Below are positions 46,201 through 53,772 of a DNA stretch of 64,000 nt, one piece after another. Positions within the stretch are counted from its first letter, which is position 1, and every line of letters begins with the position of its first letter. Position numbers and translations under genes: made by a program. The DNA is from an uncultured Nitrospira sp. (GTDB lineage: Bacteria > Nitrospirota > Nitrospiria > Nitrospirales > Nitrospiraceae), in NCBI GenBank assembly GCA_902500825.1, contig CABVRX010000003.1, positions 1 through 64,000 on the forward strand, written 5' to 3'. Under the pieces are notes generated by a model. The model did no database searches and had not been told where the DNA came from. It was given only the letters and a program-made list of their open reading frames with translations.

Positions 46201-46304
46201 CGGCTGAGCGATGGGTTGCGGCGGTGAATGCGGATGGAACCTATGGGAAGTGGCGATATGCCGTCGCGAAGAAAGTGTCGGACGTTCCGGACTTGCTGAT
46301 GTAA
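43209..46304 (+). CDS. res: Type III restriction enzyme Res subunit
   Basis: Res is the ATP-dependent translocase and nuclease that acts with Mod. The 1031-residue product has Walker A ATGSGKTTVMG near 156-166, the motif II box NDEAHHAYR near 348, motif III LSATPYF, and motif VI VVGRGLRR. A C-terminal PD-ExK-type nuclease has PDFIIRL near 965 and LETKGYD near 982. All catalytic motifs are intact. ATG 43209 is preferred over an upstream TTG. Confidence 0.92.
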   Translation: MSGYEVPEPILNSPFDEPSEHWHIVEGEMPERRPGRRPAMYFYRDPKAKPETEAGRVVGTAIELTLVNRIREQVKKWRLEGYPGVTRTTLELLRWWRRDGRAQRLFFAQLDAVETIIFLTEARADYRQGIAVPQEEISEDKRNDGFAGFQRYASKMATGSGKTTVMGMLVAWSILNKVNDRSDARFSDVVLIVCPNVTIKNRLRELDPEGGEASLYRMRDLVPSHLMPSLTQGRVLVTNWHVFEPQSMQTGGVGARVNRAGVEVRTKETITISSKTTTARGTRYLTLEDFEQQLAAGLLTALDEEREKDGTLKKVSVESRRYVESDTALVNRILGREVGGKQNILVMNDEAHHAYRIVRAERSEEEDDLFGEDEEAEDFFKEATVWIDGLDRIQKLRGINFCLDLSATPYFLGRVGQDTNRPFPWVVSDFGLIDAIESGLVKIPQLAVRDTTGKDIPGYFNIWHWILPQLTPAERGGKKANPKPEAILKYAHHPIAMLGGLWEKEREDWVKDRDDHRPPVFILVCKNTQIAKVLYEWLAEDKAPTGIPPVKLEGFRNNGRQNTIRVDSKVVHESDSGEAKNDEVRWMRFTLDTVGKTAWPADRVGRPIYPDGFKELADKLGRPDHPPGRDVRCIVSVGMLTEGWDCNTVTHIIGLRPFMSQLLCEQVVGRGLRRASYEVGPDGKLTEEVAKVFGVPFEVIPFKANPQGQPQPRVKRYHIHAIPAKAQFEITFPRVEGYTQAIRNRVTVEWGSVPPLVLEPGRIPPEVDMKGLHVNNTGRLSLSGPGRIDDVTLNEFRAKRRMQELVFDLAKTLARDYIAQKQCTAPVHQLFPQLAGIIQLYLDKKVEARPPADKKDLFLAPYYGWVVERLLEAIRPDTSQGEAPEVPRYEATRGPGSTADVDFWTSREAREVIKSHLNYVVADTKQWEQSAAYYLDKSRLVDAFVKNSGLGFAIPYLHNGQMHDYVPDFIIRLKADPVSYLILETKGYDPLEDVKRAAAERWVAAVNADGTYGKWRYAVAKKVSDVPDLLM

Positions 46305-46312
46305 GCCTGACG

Positions 46313-47407
46313 TTACTCTTCCGTCTTCTTTCCCCCTTCCCACAGCTTCACGGTCCGATCCCAGGAAGCGCTGGCGAGGCGTGTGCCGTCGGGTGAGAAG
46401 GTGATGCAGCGCACGGGGCCACTATGGCCTTTCACGGTCCGGAAATTTCGGCCGGTGCCCAGATCCCAAAACTTGATCGTCTGATCGTCGCCGGCGCTGA
46501 CCAAGACTTTTCCGTCCGGAGAGACGGCGAGGCTGCGGACCCAGCCTTTATGCCCTGTCAGCGATTTTTTCTCGACCGCGTTCGGCATCTCGAACAGTTT
46601 GATGGTCGTGTCTCGGCTGCCGGTAATCAAGAGCTTGGCGTCCGGGGTAAAGGTCATGGCGCCGATCCAATAGTCCATCGGCTTTTGGAATGCGCCGTCA
46701 TCCTCGATATAGTAGCCGCGGGTCTCCGTGGAATCATGCTGGTCTTGCCGCCAGTGGCCATCGTGGAGCACCTTTTCCTCTCCACTCGGGAGGACCTCCC
46801 ACACTTTGATCTTGCCGATGTCGGTTCCGCTGGCGAGGTGAATACCGTCCGGGGAGAAGGCGACACAGACCGACCAGTGATGGTCGTACTCATCCTTCCC
46901 GAGCAACGTCATCAGTTCCGTGCCGGTGGTGATCTCCCAAATCTTGATGTCTTTGTTATGGCTGCCGCGGGCGAGCATGAGGCCGTCCGGGGAGAGCGAC
47001 AGGCTGCAGACATTATGATCGTACCGTGTGAACAACAGTTTCATCGGCTCGCCGGTCTTGCCGTTCCATAGCCGGATCGTGCGGTCTTCGCTCCCGGTGG
47101 CCAGGACCTGTCCGTCCGGGGTGAAGACAATGGCGCGAATATCGTTGGTGTGGCCGCGAAGCGAACGGAGGAGCCGGCCGGTTTCGATGTCCCACATGCG
47201 CACGAGGCGCTCGGCGCCGCCGCTGGCGAGTGTCGTTCCATCCGGTGAAAACGCGACCGCCCAGATTCCGTGCGAGTGACCGCGGAACGTTTTCACTTCG
47301 CGGCAGTCGGTCGTCCAGTATTCCAAGAAATCGACGGGAGGTGTCGTGGCAATTGCCGTTTCAGAGGAGATGTTGACAGGCGAAGGTGTCATCGTGGGTT
47401 CCAGCAT
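46313..47407 (-). CDS. WD40-repeat beta-propeller protein
   Basis: The 364-residue product contains seven WD repeats (for example GHSHGIWAVAFSPDGTTLASG and GHSGPVRCITFSPDGTRLASA), enough for one closed seven-bladed propeller. The blade-5 repeat has an insertion (HDGHWRQDQHDSTETRGYYIEDD). There is no signal peptide or enzymatic domain, so it is probably a cytoplasmic scaffold. It is on the minus strand, convergent with res and divergent from the HEXXH gene. The partner is unknown. Confidence 0.85.
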   Translation of the reverse strand: MLEPTMTPSPVNISSETAIATTPPVDFLEYWTTDCREVKTFRGHSHGIWAVAFSPDGTTLASGGAERLVRMWDIETGRLLRSLRGHTNDIRAIVFTPDGQVLATGSEDRTIRLWNGKTGEPMKLLFTRYDHNVCSLSLSPDGLMLARGSHNKDIKIWEITTGTELMTLLGKDEYDHHWSVCVAFSPDGIHLASGTDIGKIKVWEVLPSGEEKVLHDGHWRQDQHDSTETRGYYIEDDGAFQKPMDYWIGAMTFTPDAKLLITGSRDTTIKLFEMPNAVEKKSLTGHKGWVRSLAVSPDGKVLVSAGDDQTIKFWDLGTGRNFRTVKGHSGPVRCITFSPDGTRLASASWDRTVKLWEGGKKTEE

Positions 47408-47438
47408 TGTTAGGGTGCTTGTCTAGGCCGCCTGGTCC

Positions 47439-47468
47439 TTGATTGGGCAACAGCCGGGCCGGTATAAT
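47439..47468 (+). promoter_or_regulatory. Sigma70 promoter ahead of the HEXXH gene
   Basis: TTGATT 47439-47444 and a perfect TATAAT 47463-47468 have an 18-base spacer. The leader would be about 130 bases to the start codon at 47605. Confidence 0.6.
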
Positions 47469-47604
47469 TCTGTCGGTCGTTTGGATCGTAAGAGATGCCT
47501 CGCGGCCAAGTCAAGCTGGCCCCACGACCATGCTCGTCGATGGGTTGTCTCATTTTAGGATATCTTTAAGGTAACCTCCTCACGCCGCTGAAGGTTCTTC
47601 AATA

Positions 47605-48603
47605 ATGGAAATCAGATTTCAACCGGCTTTGCTCCAAGAAGTGATCGACTCATTCGTTGAGAAGACGGAACGGGAAGGCGATCCGACCTACTACAAGGAA
47701 TTCCATGAGTATGCCGACCCCATTTATGAGAAGTTCACCCTCGAAGACCGAGAGGCGGAGTTCAAGAAGCTCTATCAGTATCTGTTCGGTATCTGGGGGT
47801 TTTCCGATATCGTGCGAGACTCCTTTCGCGAGTATCCGCTGTTGAAAGAGAAGGTCGGAATTGTCCTGGTCAAAGGCGTGCTGAAGGAAGATCAGGAAGG
47901 CGTCGACATCCTCCGGAAATGGGGGTCGGTGGAGAAAGGCTTGGCGCAAGAGTTTGAGGCGAAGGGGATGAAGGGTGTTGGGATCAAGTTGATTCCCCGC
48001 AGATTTTATGACCCGGCATTGACCCGCTATTGCCGACATGAATTGATGCACATCTCGGACATGATCGACCCGCTGTTCGGCTACGATCCTGACACCAAGC
48101 TGGGACAGAATCCCGGCGAAGAATCATTGATTTTGCAGCGCTATCGCGTGCTCTGGAGTTTGAGTGTGGATAGTCGACTCGTTACGGCAGGCAAGGAGCC
48201 GATGCTGAGCAAGGAGGACCGATTCAAGGAATTCCGGTCGTGGTATCGGAAGATTCCTCCTCCTCAATTGAAGTCGGTGTTTGAGGGGCTCTGGCAGACC
48301 GCATACTTCACTCATTCAGAGCTGATTGAGATGGCCGGCGACACGCTCCGTGTGATGGATCGAGCCGTGGATGTGGAAGGCGGCGAGGTCCCGGAGCTTG
48401 AGAATAAGATCATGCTCATGCCGGGTTTCCCCTGCCCGCTCTGTCGGTTTCCCACCTATTCGTGGGTCGAAGATATGGGGACGAAATTGGAATCGTACGT
48501 GCTCGACTTCATCCGCGAGAATCACCCAGGCTGGGACGTAGAATTTGGAGCCTGTGATCGCTGTGTTGAGGTGTATAAGCTGCGTGCCGATGGTGTCATG
48601 TAA
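47605..48603 (+). CDS. Uncharacterised protein with HEXXH motif and C-terminal CxxC pairs
   Basis: I do not recognise a named family. The 332-residue soluble protein has HELMH at 145-149, the zinc-metallopeptidase pattern, after a helical N-terminal region, and near the end two cysteine pairs CPLC (277-280) and CDRC (317-320) that look like a zinc or iron ribbon. No signal peptide is seen. It opens the cluster that holds the ferredoxin, TorD-like and NxrC-like genes, so a maturation or processing role is possible, but this is inference from position. Confidence 0.75.
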   Translation: MEIRFQPALLQEVIDSFVEKTEREGDPTYYKEFHEYADPIYEKFTLEDREAEFKKLYQYLFGIWGFSDIVRDSFREYPLLKEKVGIVLVKGVLKEDQEGVDILRKWGSVEKGLAQEFEAKGMKGVGIKLIPRRFYDPALTRYCRHELMHISDMIDPLFGYDPDTKLGQNPGEESLILQRYRVLWSLSVDSRLVTAGKEPMLSKEDRFKEFRSWYRKIPPPQLKSVFEGLWQTAYFTHSELIEMAGDTLRVMDRAVDVEGGEVPELENKIMLMPGFPCPLCRFPTYSWVEDMGTKLESYVLDFIRENHPGWDVEFGACDRCVEVYKLRADGVM

Positions 48604-48604
48604 T

Positions 48605-48727
48605 GCGAATGGTGAAAATAGCAGCCAGCTTTGTTCTCGCTTCGCGTAAGGCCTCGACGTACCAACCGCGTACGCCTCGGTCTTTCGCTCGCTGCGGCCG
48701 CGCTGGACAGGTATTTTGACCATTCGC
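48605..48727. repeat. Palindrome-ended repeat element, copy A
   Basis: The ends GCGAATGGTGAAAATA (48605-48620) and TATTTTGACCATTCGC (48712-48727) are complementary at 15 of 16 positions. The interior shares GTTCTCGC, CGTACGCCTCG and TTCGCTCGCTGCGGCC with the element at 51601-51769. No gene is inside. It resembles a small non-autonomous repeat. Confidence 0.75.
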
Positions 48728-48744
48728 TAGGCCCAGTTGCTTGA

Positions 48745-49347
48745 ATGGCGACCAACCCTTCATACGGCCGGCGAGATTTCCTGAAAGATTCGGTTCTTTC
48801 TACCGTCAGAGCCGCGCATGAGCTCGTCAAACAGGCGGACGGTGTGTCGGCGGTGCCGGCTCCTCCGCCGACTCGTACGGACTGGCTGCGCCCCCCTGGG
48901 GCGGTGGGGGAGGAAGTGTTTCTTGAACGGTGTACCAAGTGCAACGATTGCGTCACGGCCTGTCTGCCCGGCGCGATCACGATACATCCGTCCGACGGCA
49001 CCCCGGTGCTCTTCGTCGATCAGTCGCCCTGTCTGTTGTGCGAAGACTTCCCCTGCATCACTGCGTGTGGGACGGACGCACTGTTGCCGGTCGGCGGGAT
49101 TGACCAAGTTCGAATGGGAGTCGCCGAGGTTTCTCATCGACTCTGCACGGCCGGCCAAGGTTGCCATGCCTGTGTGTCGAAGTGTCCGACGGATGCCCTT
49201 GCGATGGATTTCGCGTCGTTGCATCTGTCCGTGGTGAAGGAAGCCTGTGTCGGGTGCGGAATGTGTGAGATGATCTGCAAGACCGTCAACGACCATGTGG
49301 CTATCCGTGTGACACCTTCAAGACGGCTGGCAAGGATCGATTCATGA
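48745..49347 (+). CDS. Four-cluster ferredoxin-type protein (MauM/NapG-like)
   Basis: The 200-residue product has four 4Fe-4S sets: CTKCNDCVTAC, CLLCEDFPCITAC, CTAGQGCHACVSKC and CVGCGMCEMIC. The N-terminus GRRDFLKDS resembles a twin-arginine motif, but the following stretch is not very hydrophobic, so it may be a cytoplasmic protein with a relic signal. Family members pass electrons or help mature periplasmic molybdoenzymes. It follows repeat copy A and precedes the TorD-like gene. Confidence 0.85.
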   Translation: MATNPSYGRRDFLKDSVLSTVRAAHELVKQADGVSAVPAPPPTRTDWLRPPGAVGEEVFLERCTKCNDCVTACLPGAITIHPSDGTPVLFVDQSPCLLCEDFPCITACGTDALLPVGGIDQVRMGVAEVSHRLCTAGQGCHACVSKCPTDALAMDFASLHLSVVKEACVGCGMCEMICKTVNDHVAIRVTPSRRLARIDS

Positions 49348-49412
49348 TGACGTCACTCCGGCGAGATCGCTCAGCAGGAACTTTCAATTTGCATTATCGA
49401 ACCAATTCACCC

Positions 49413-49441
49413 TTGACTTCGTACCCCCCTTTTCATATACA
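49413..49441 (+). promoter_or_regulatory. Sigma70 promoter of the TorD-like / NxrC-like genes
   Basis: TTGACT 49413-49418 and TATACA 49436-49441 have a 17-base spacer. The 14 bases TTTCATATACATAC (49431-49444) are identical to the promoter region of the cupredoxin gene at 6814-6827. Confidence 0.6.
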
Positions 49442-49504
49442 TACAAGGCTCTCTCACCTAACCGTAGTGGGCAGGGTGAACGAGGCGGCCGGGAGACGAT
49501 CGCT

Positions 49505-50470
49505 ATGACGAGTCCACAACCGATGCAGGGCGCATCCGCAGCCGCCACGTTGCCGAGCCCTTCCACCATCAAAGACTCTCCCGCCGTTGAACGTGCGTTA
49601 AATCGCAGCAAGATCTATTTGCTGATCTCCTGGAGCCTACTGTACCCCGAAGATGAAGAATTTCTGGATTACCTCCGTTCCGGCGAATTTGTGGAGGATG
49701 GCCGGGCTGCTCTCGATGCGCTGGAAGTCGCTCTCGGTTCCGACGGCAGTGGGCTGGCCAAGGAAAAGTTGGGCTCGCTCAAGCAGCAATTTGATCGAGT
49801 GGAGAGCCTGATCGCTTCCGAATGTGTCAACTGGCAGCTGAGCGATCTTCAGTCGGAACATCGCCGCGTGTTCAGTAACGTGATTACGCTCGATTGCCCT
49901 CCCTATGAGACTCTGTTCGGGAATGACCACGTGTTTGCGCAATCCCACGTGATGGGCGATATCTCCGGCTTCTACAAAGCCTTCGGGGTCGAGCTGTCGA
50001 AAGATATTCACGAGCGCCTCGATCACCTCAGCGTTGAATTCGAGTTCATGCACTTCCTCGCGTACAAGGAATCCTACTCGCTGTGCCACGATGGGTTGGA
50101 AAAGACGCAGATCGTGGTCGACGCGCAGAAGAAATTCGTCAAGAATCATATCGGCCGATGGGTCCCGCTGTTCTGCCGTATGTTGACCAAGAAAGCGGAC
50201 TCCGGCCTCTTTAAACTAGTGGCCGATGTGACGGCTGATTGGATGGACTTTGAGGCGGCTTTCTTGGGCGTGGCCCCTCAGCCCTACACGGAAACCGACT
50301 ATCGTCCGGCGACGTTCAGTTCTCCCGAAGGCCAGACCTACGAATGCGGTGCGCAAGATCAGGGGAACGAATTGACCATGTTGTTGAACGAAGTCGGTGC
50401 GCAATCGTTTATGGATGTGAAAGAGAAAGACAAGGAGAATGAGGAAGGGCGACCTTCCGGAACGGCGTAA
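49505..50470 (+). CDS. TorD/NarJ-family molybdoenzyme chaperone
   Basis: The 321-residue helical protein has the TorD/DmsD family layout: a helical bundle with SKIYLLISWSLLYPEDEEFLDYL near the start, then CPPYETLFG, and FMHFLAYKESYSL. Such chaperones hold the cofactor-free molybdoenzyme and guard its Tat signal until folding is complete. It is longer than usual because of an N-terminal low-complexity part and an acidic C-terminal tail (KEKDKENEEG). In Nitrospira a chaperone of this type accompanies nitrite oxidoreductase, which fits the NxrC-like gene next door. Confidence 0.85.
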   Translation: MTSPQPMQGASAAATLPSPSTIKDSPAVERALNRSKIYLLISWSLLYPEDEEFLDYLRSGEFVEDGRAALDALEVALGSDGSGLAKEKLGSLKQQFDRVESLIASECVNWQLSDLQSEHRRVFSNVITLDCPPYETLFGNDHVFAQSHVMGDISGFYKAFGVELSKDIHERLDHLSVEFEFMHFLAYKESYSLCHDGLEKTQIVVDAQKKFVKNHIGRWVPLFCRMLTKKADSGLFKLVADVTADWMDFEAAFLGVAPQPYTETDYRPATFSSPEGQTYECGAQDQGNELTMLLNEVGAQSFMDVKEKDKENEEGRPSGTA

Positions 50471-50538
50471 GTTTGGTTTGGTAACGGTTCAGGGCACAAA
50501 CGCATTTTTTATCATAATTGAGAGGAGGGAGTAGCACT

Positions 50539-51489
50539 ATGAGGATCGCGCAGACGACCAACAAGAAATTGGTGTTTGCCATTCTTCTCTCCGCCCTCAC
50601 TGTCGGCCTGATGCTGACGTTGGGGCGAGTACCACTCGCCGTCAGTCAGCCGGTGACGATCCCGGCTAAGACGGTGAAGGGCCCAATTCCAATGGACGGC
50701 GCCAACCCCATATGGGAAGGTGTTCCCGGCGTTGTCGTTCCGTTGAGTGGTCAGCTCATCACGACACCGATGCACCCGAATATCTCGGTGAAGTCGGTAT
50801 TCGTCAAGGCGATGACCAACGGAAAAGAGGTTGGGTTGCGGCTGGAGTGGATTGATCAAACGAAGAATGACACCACGATTGGCCCGCAGGACTTCAGGGA
50901 CCAGGTTGCGGTGATGTTTCCGGTGAATACGGCCGGGGCTCCGCCGTTCCAGTGTATGGGACAGTCCGGCGGGACGACCAACATCTGGCGGTGGAATGCG
51001 GAATGGCAGAAGGACCTCGGTAAGGACAGCGCGGGAATCTGGGATGTCGATGATCAGTATCCCGGCATTTTCTGGGACTACTATTTTGAAGAGCCGGCCG
51101 GGGGCGTCACTTATCCCGACCGTATCGGACGAAGCCTGGGACCATTCAACTCCGGCATCTGGTCCGGGAACATCATGTCTGATCCGACACTTCGCGTGAG
51201 TTCGGTTGAAGATTTGAGCGCGAACGGCTTCAGCACTCTCACGACGCAAGCTCACCAGGATGTCCTCGGAAATGGCGTCTGGGAGCCGTCGGGATCCGTC
51301 AAGGGCGGTGGGTACACCGGCCCGACATGGCGGGTTGTCGTGAAGCGGACCTTGGAAAACGGCGATGCGAACGATGTCCAGTTCAAGACAGGAATGTCGG
51401 TGCCGATCGCGTTTGCAGTGTGGGACGGCGCCAACATCGAGCGGAACGGCATGAAGTCGCTGTCGACCTGGTTCACATTGAAGCTGTAG
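50539..51489 (+). CDS. NxrC-like protein 1 (EB_dh gamma-type haem b protein)
   Basis: The 316-residue product has a signal peptide (residues 1-36) and one ethylbenzene dehydrogenase gamma-type domain. Such subunits bind haem b with a Met and a Lys; candidate ligands here are M in QCMGQ and K in NGMKSLSTW. LRLEWIDQTKND and FRDQVAVMF are shared with the protein at 57364. ATG 50539 is preceded by AGGAGGG. It is a candidate gamma subunit of nitrite oxidoreductase, though nxrA and nxrB are not in the window. Confidence 0.82.
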   Translation: MRIAQTTNKKLVFAILLSALTVGLMLTLGRVPLAVSQPVTIPAKTVKGPIPMDGANPIWEGVPGVVVPLSGQLITTPMHPNISVKSVFVKAMTNGKEVGLRLEWIDQTKNDTTIGPQDFRDQVAVMFPVNTAGAPPFQCMGQSGGTTNIWRWNAEWQKDLGKDSAGIWDVDDQYPGIFWDYYFEEPAGGVTYPDRIGRSLGPFNSGIWSGNIMSDPTLRVSSVEDLSANGFSTLTTQAHQDVLGNGVWEPSGSVKGGGYTGPTWRVVVKRTLENGDANDVQFKTGMSVPIAFAVWDGANIERNGMKSLSTWFTLKL

Positions 51490-51545
51490 CGACCTGGCGG
51501 CATTCAAACCGCGAGCAACAGCTGTCGCGTTTCGTATTACTAAAG

Positions 51546-51598
51546 AGGCCTCGGATCGGGCTCCCGGTAGGTAAGGGAACGGTTCGGGGCCTTTTTTC
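51546..51598 (+). terminator. Terminator after NxrC-like gene 1
   Basis: AGGCCTCGGATCG pairs (with G-U and two mismatches) with CGGTTCGGGGCCT, followed by six T. It lies 57 bases after the stop codon. Confidence 0.7.
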
Positions 51599-51600
51599 TA

Positions 51601-51769
51601 GCAGGATGCTGAAAAGGTCCGCCAGCGGCGTTCTCGCCTCGCTCAGAAGCTCAACATAACCGAAGCGTACGCCTCGCCCCTTCGCTCGCTGCGGCCTTGC
51701 CTGTGGAGAGGCGCGTCTTGGCGCGCCAGGGTCGGGCGGGTGAGATCGATAGCCTTTTTGAGCATCCTG
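51601..51769. repeat. Palindrome-ended repeat element, copy B
   Basis: The ends GCAGGATGCTGAAAAGG and CCTTTTTGAGCATCCTG are nearly complementary. The interior shares GTTCTCGC, CGTACGCCTCG and TTCGCTCGCTGCGGCC with copy A but has about 45 extra bases with a GGCGCG/CGCGCC stem. The remaining 170 bases up to the next gene (51770-51946) show nothing further I can name. Confidence 0.75.
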
Positions 51770-51946
51770 AAGATATTCTGGCTTTAGCACCTTGCGGAGT
51801 ATTCCAACCATGCTATTGGCATCAACCACATTTTTCCGCAGCCTAAGTCTCTCTGTCTTCGGGATTGCATTTCGAAAAGAGCGGAGAGTATAAGAGAAGG
51901 ATGTATCGAACTAACTGATTTTCAAGCATAAAAGGACCAGCATCGC

Positions 51947-53725
51947 ATGAAAGTCTCGCTGCTTTTCCCTCCGACCTGGCATCCCTCTCAACCCTATCTC
52001 AGTTTGCCGTCCCTCACCGGGTTTTTACATCAAGGTGGGGTTTCCAACGTGTCGCAGCGCGACCTTGGTATCGAACTGTTGGATACCGTGCTGACCAGAA
52101 GCTATGCGGCGGAGGTGCATCAGCGTTTGATTGCCAAACAACATGAGCTTGAACGGGCTCAAACCGGGGAGACGGGTCCAGGAAGCCGCGAGCATTACGT
52201 GAAGGTGACTGACTCGCTCGATCGGTTCTCGTATCTCGTCGACCGCATTGAGCTTGCCAAGGAAACATTGCGCAGCGAAGGATTTTACGATCCCGACGCG
52301 TATCGGGCGAGCTTATTCATGATCGATAAGTGGTTGGAAGTGGTTTCCTCAGTCTATTTCCCGACCAGGCTCACGGTCGTGGATAATCAGTTTGGGAGCT
52401 ATTCCATTTATTCCTCGAAGGATCTGATGAAGGTCGTTCGTGACGAAGCTCAGAATCCCTACCTGAGCCTCTTTCGCGACCGATTCATCCCGTCGATCGT
52501 CAACGACCGTCCTGATCTCATCGGGGTCTCAATTACGGCCACGTCCCAAATCATCCCTGGCCTCACGCTCTGTCGATTGATCAAGGAAGCTGCCCCCGAC
52601 CTTCACGTCACCATCGGCGGCAGCATCTTTACCCGTCTTGTTGACAATATTCGTCGCTGTCCGAGCCTCTTCGAATTGACCGACGACATCGTCGTATTTG
52701 AAGGCGAAACGGCCTTGCTGGAATTGGTCAATCAGCTAGCCGGCAAGAAGGACTACAGTAAGGTTCCCAACCTGATCTATCGGCAGAACGGAAAAATTAC
52801 GGTCAACCAACCGTTCTATTCAGAGAATGTCAATCAACTTCCCGCGCCGAACTATGACGGATTTCCGCTGGATCGGTACTTGTCGCCGGAGCCGGTGCTG
52901 CCGGTCCAATTTTCACGAGGCTGTTACTACAAAGATTGTGCATTTTGTGCGCTGACCCTCGACCACCAGAATTTCAGACAGAAGGACCCTGGGCGGACGG
53001 TCGAGGAGCTCCAGTGGTTGAAACAACGTTATGGTGCGCGCCATTTCTTTTTCACCGACGAATGCTTTGCGCTGGCGCCGACCAAGCGGTTGTGTCAGCA
53101 GCTGATCGAGAAACAGCTTGATGTCAAATGGACATGCGAGATGCGGTTTGAGAAAAATCTCTCCCGCGAGCTGTTGGCGTCGATGCGGGATGCCGGGTGT
53201 TTGAAGATCGTCTTTGGGTTGGAGTCGTTCAATCAGCGTATTATGGATTTCATGAAGAAGGGGATCAAGCAAGAATGGGTCCGGAGGATCTCGAATGACT
53301 GCGTGGACCTCGGCATCGCCGTCCATTGTTACATCATCGTCGGATTCCCCACGGAAAAAGAAGAAGAAGCGCTTGAAACCATGAACTTTGTCGTTGAAAA
53401 CAAGAAACTCCACGAGTCGTACGGATTTTCTTGTCAGCCCTGCCTGTTCGATTTGGAAAAGGAAGCTCCCATTATGAGCGATCCCGGCGGGTATGGGATT
53501 CGGCGGATCATGCGTCCGTCGGCGGAAGACTTGAGTCTTGGGTTTTTCTATGAAGTGCAGGAAGGCATGACTCCCGACGAAGCAGAGCGGCTGTATCAGT
53601 ATGTCTATGAGCGGATCAGTGAAGTCGTATGCGAGCTCCCCTTCAACTACGCGATGGCAGATGGGTTACTCTACATCTCACGGGCGAAGGAAGGAGCCGG
53701 ACAGGCGCCGATGGCCGCACATTGA
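51947..53725 (+). CDS. B12-binding-type radical SAM protein
   Basis: The 592-residue product has an N-terminal B12-binding-like region (SLLFPPTWHPSQPYLSLPSL at the start, then a long helical insert, then LIGVSITATSQIIPGLTL and IGGSIFTRL) and a radical SAM domain. The iron-sulfur motif is RGCYYKDCAFC, with four residues between the first two cysteines instead of three. FFFTDECFAL and YIIVGFPTEKEEEALETM follow. The reaction is unknown; relatives act in lipid, cofactor or peptide modification. It lies in the NxrC-linked region, apparently with its own promoter. Confidence 0.87.
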   Translation: MKVSLLFPPTWHPSQPYLSLPSLTGFLHQGGVSNVSQRDLGIELLDTVLTRSYAAEVHQRLIAKQHELERAQTGETGPGSREHYVKVTDSLDRFSYLVDRIELAKETLRSEGFYDPDAYRASLFMIDKWLEVVSSVYFPTRLTVVDNQFGSYSIYSSKDLMKVVRDEAQNPYLSLFRDRFIPSIVNDRPDLIGVSITATSQIIPGLTLCRLIKEAAPDLHVTIGGSIFTRLVDNIRRCPSLFELTDDIVVFEGETALLELVNQLAGKKDYSKVPNLIYRQNGKITVNQPFYSENVNQLPAPNYDGFPLDRYLSPEPVLPVQFSRGCYYKDCAFCALTLDHQNFRQKDPGRTVEELQWLKQRYGARHFFFTDECFALAPTKRLCQQLIEKQLDVKWTCEMRFEKNLSRELLASMRDAGCLKIVFGLESFNQRIMDFMKKGIKQEWVRRISNDCVDLGIAVHCYIIVGFPTEKEEEALETMNFVVENKKLHESYGFSCQPCLFDLEKEAPIMSDPGGYGIRRIMRPSAEDLSLGFFYEVQEGMTPDEAERLYQYVYERISEVVCELPFNYAMADGLLYISRAKEGAGQAPMAAH

Positions 53726-53772
53726 CCCCATTTTTTTGCGACAGCTATAATGCTTGACTCTATGGTGTGGTC

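Noticed and set aside
48745-48800. Functional Tat signal on the ferredoxin-type protein
   Set aside because: GRRDFLK is present but the next stretch is charged and not hydrophobic enough, so export is not claimed.
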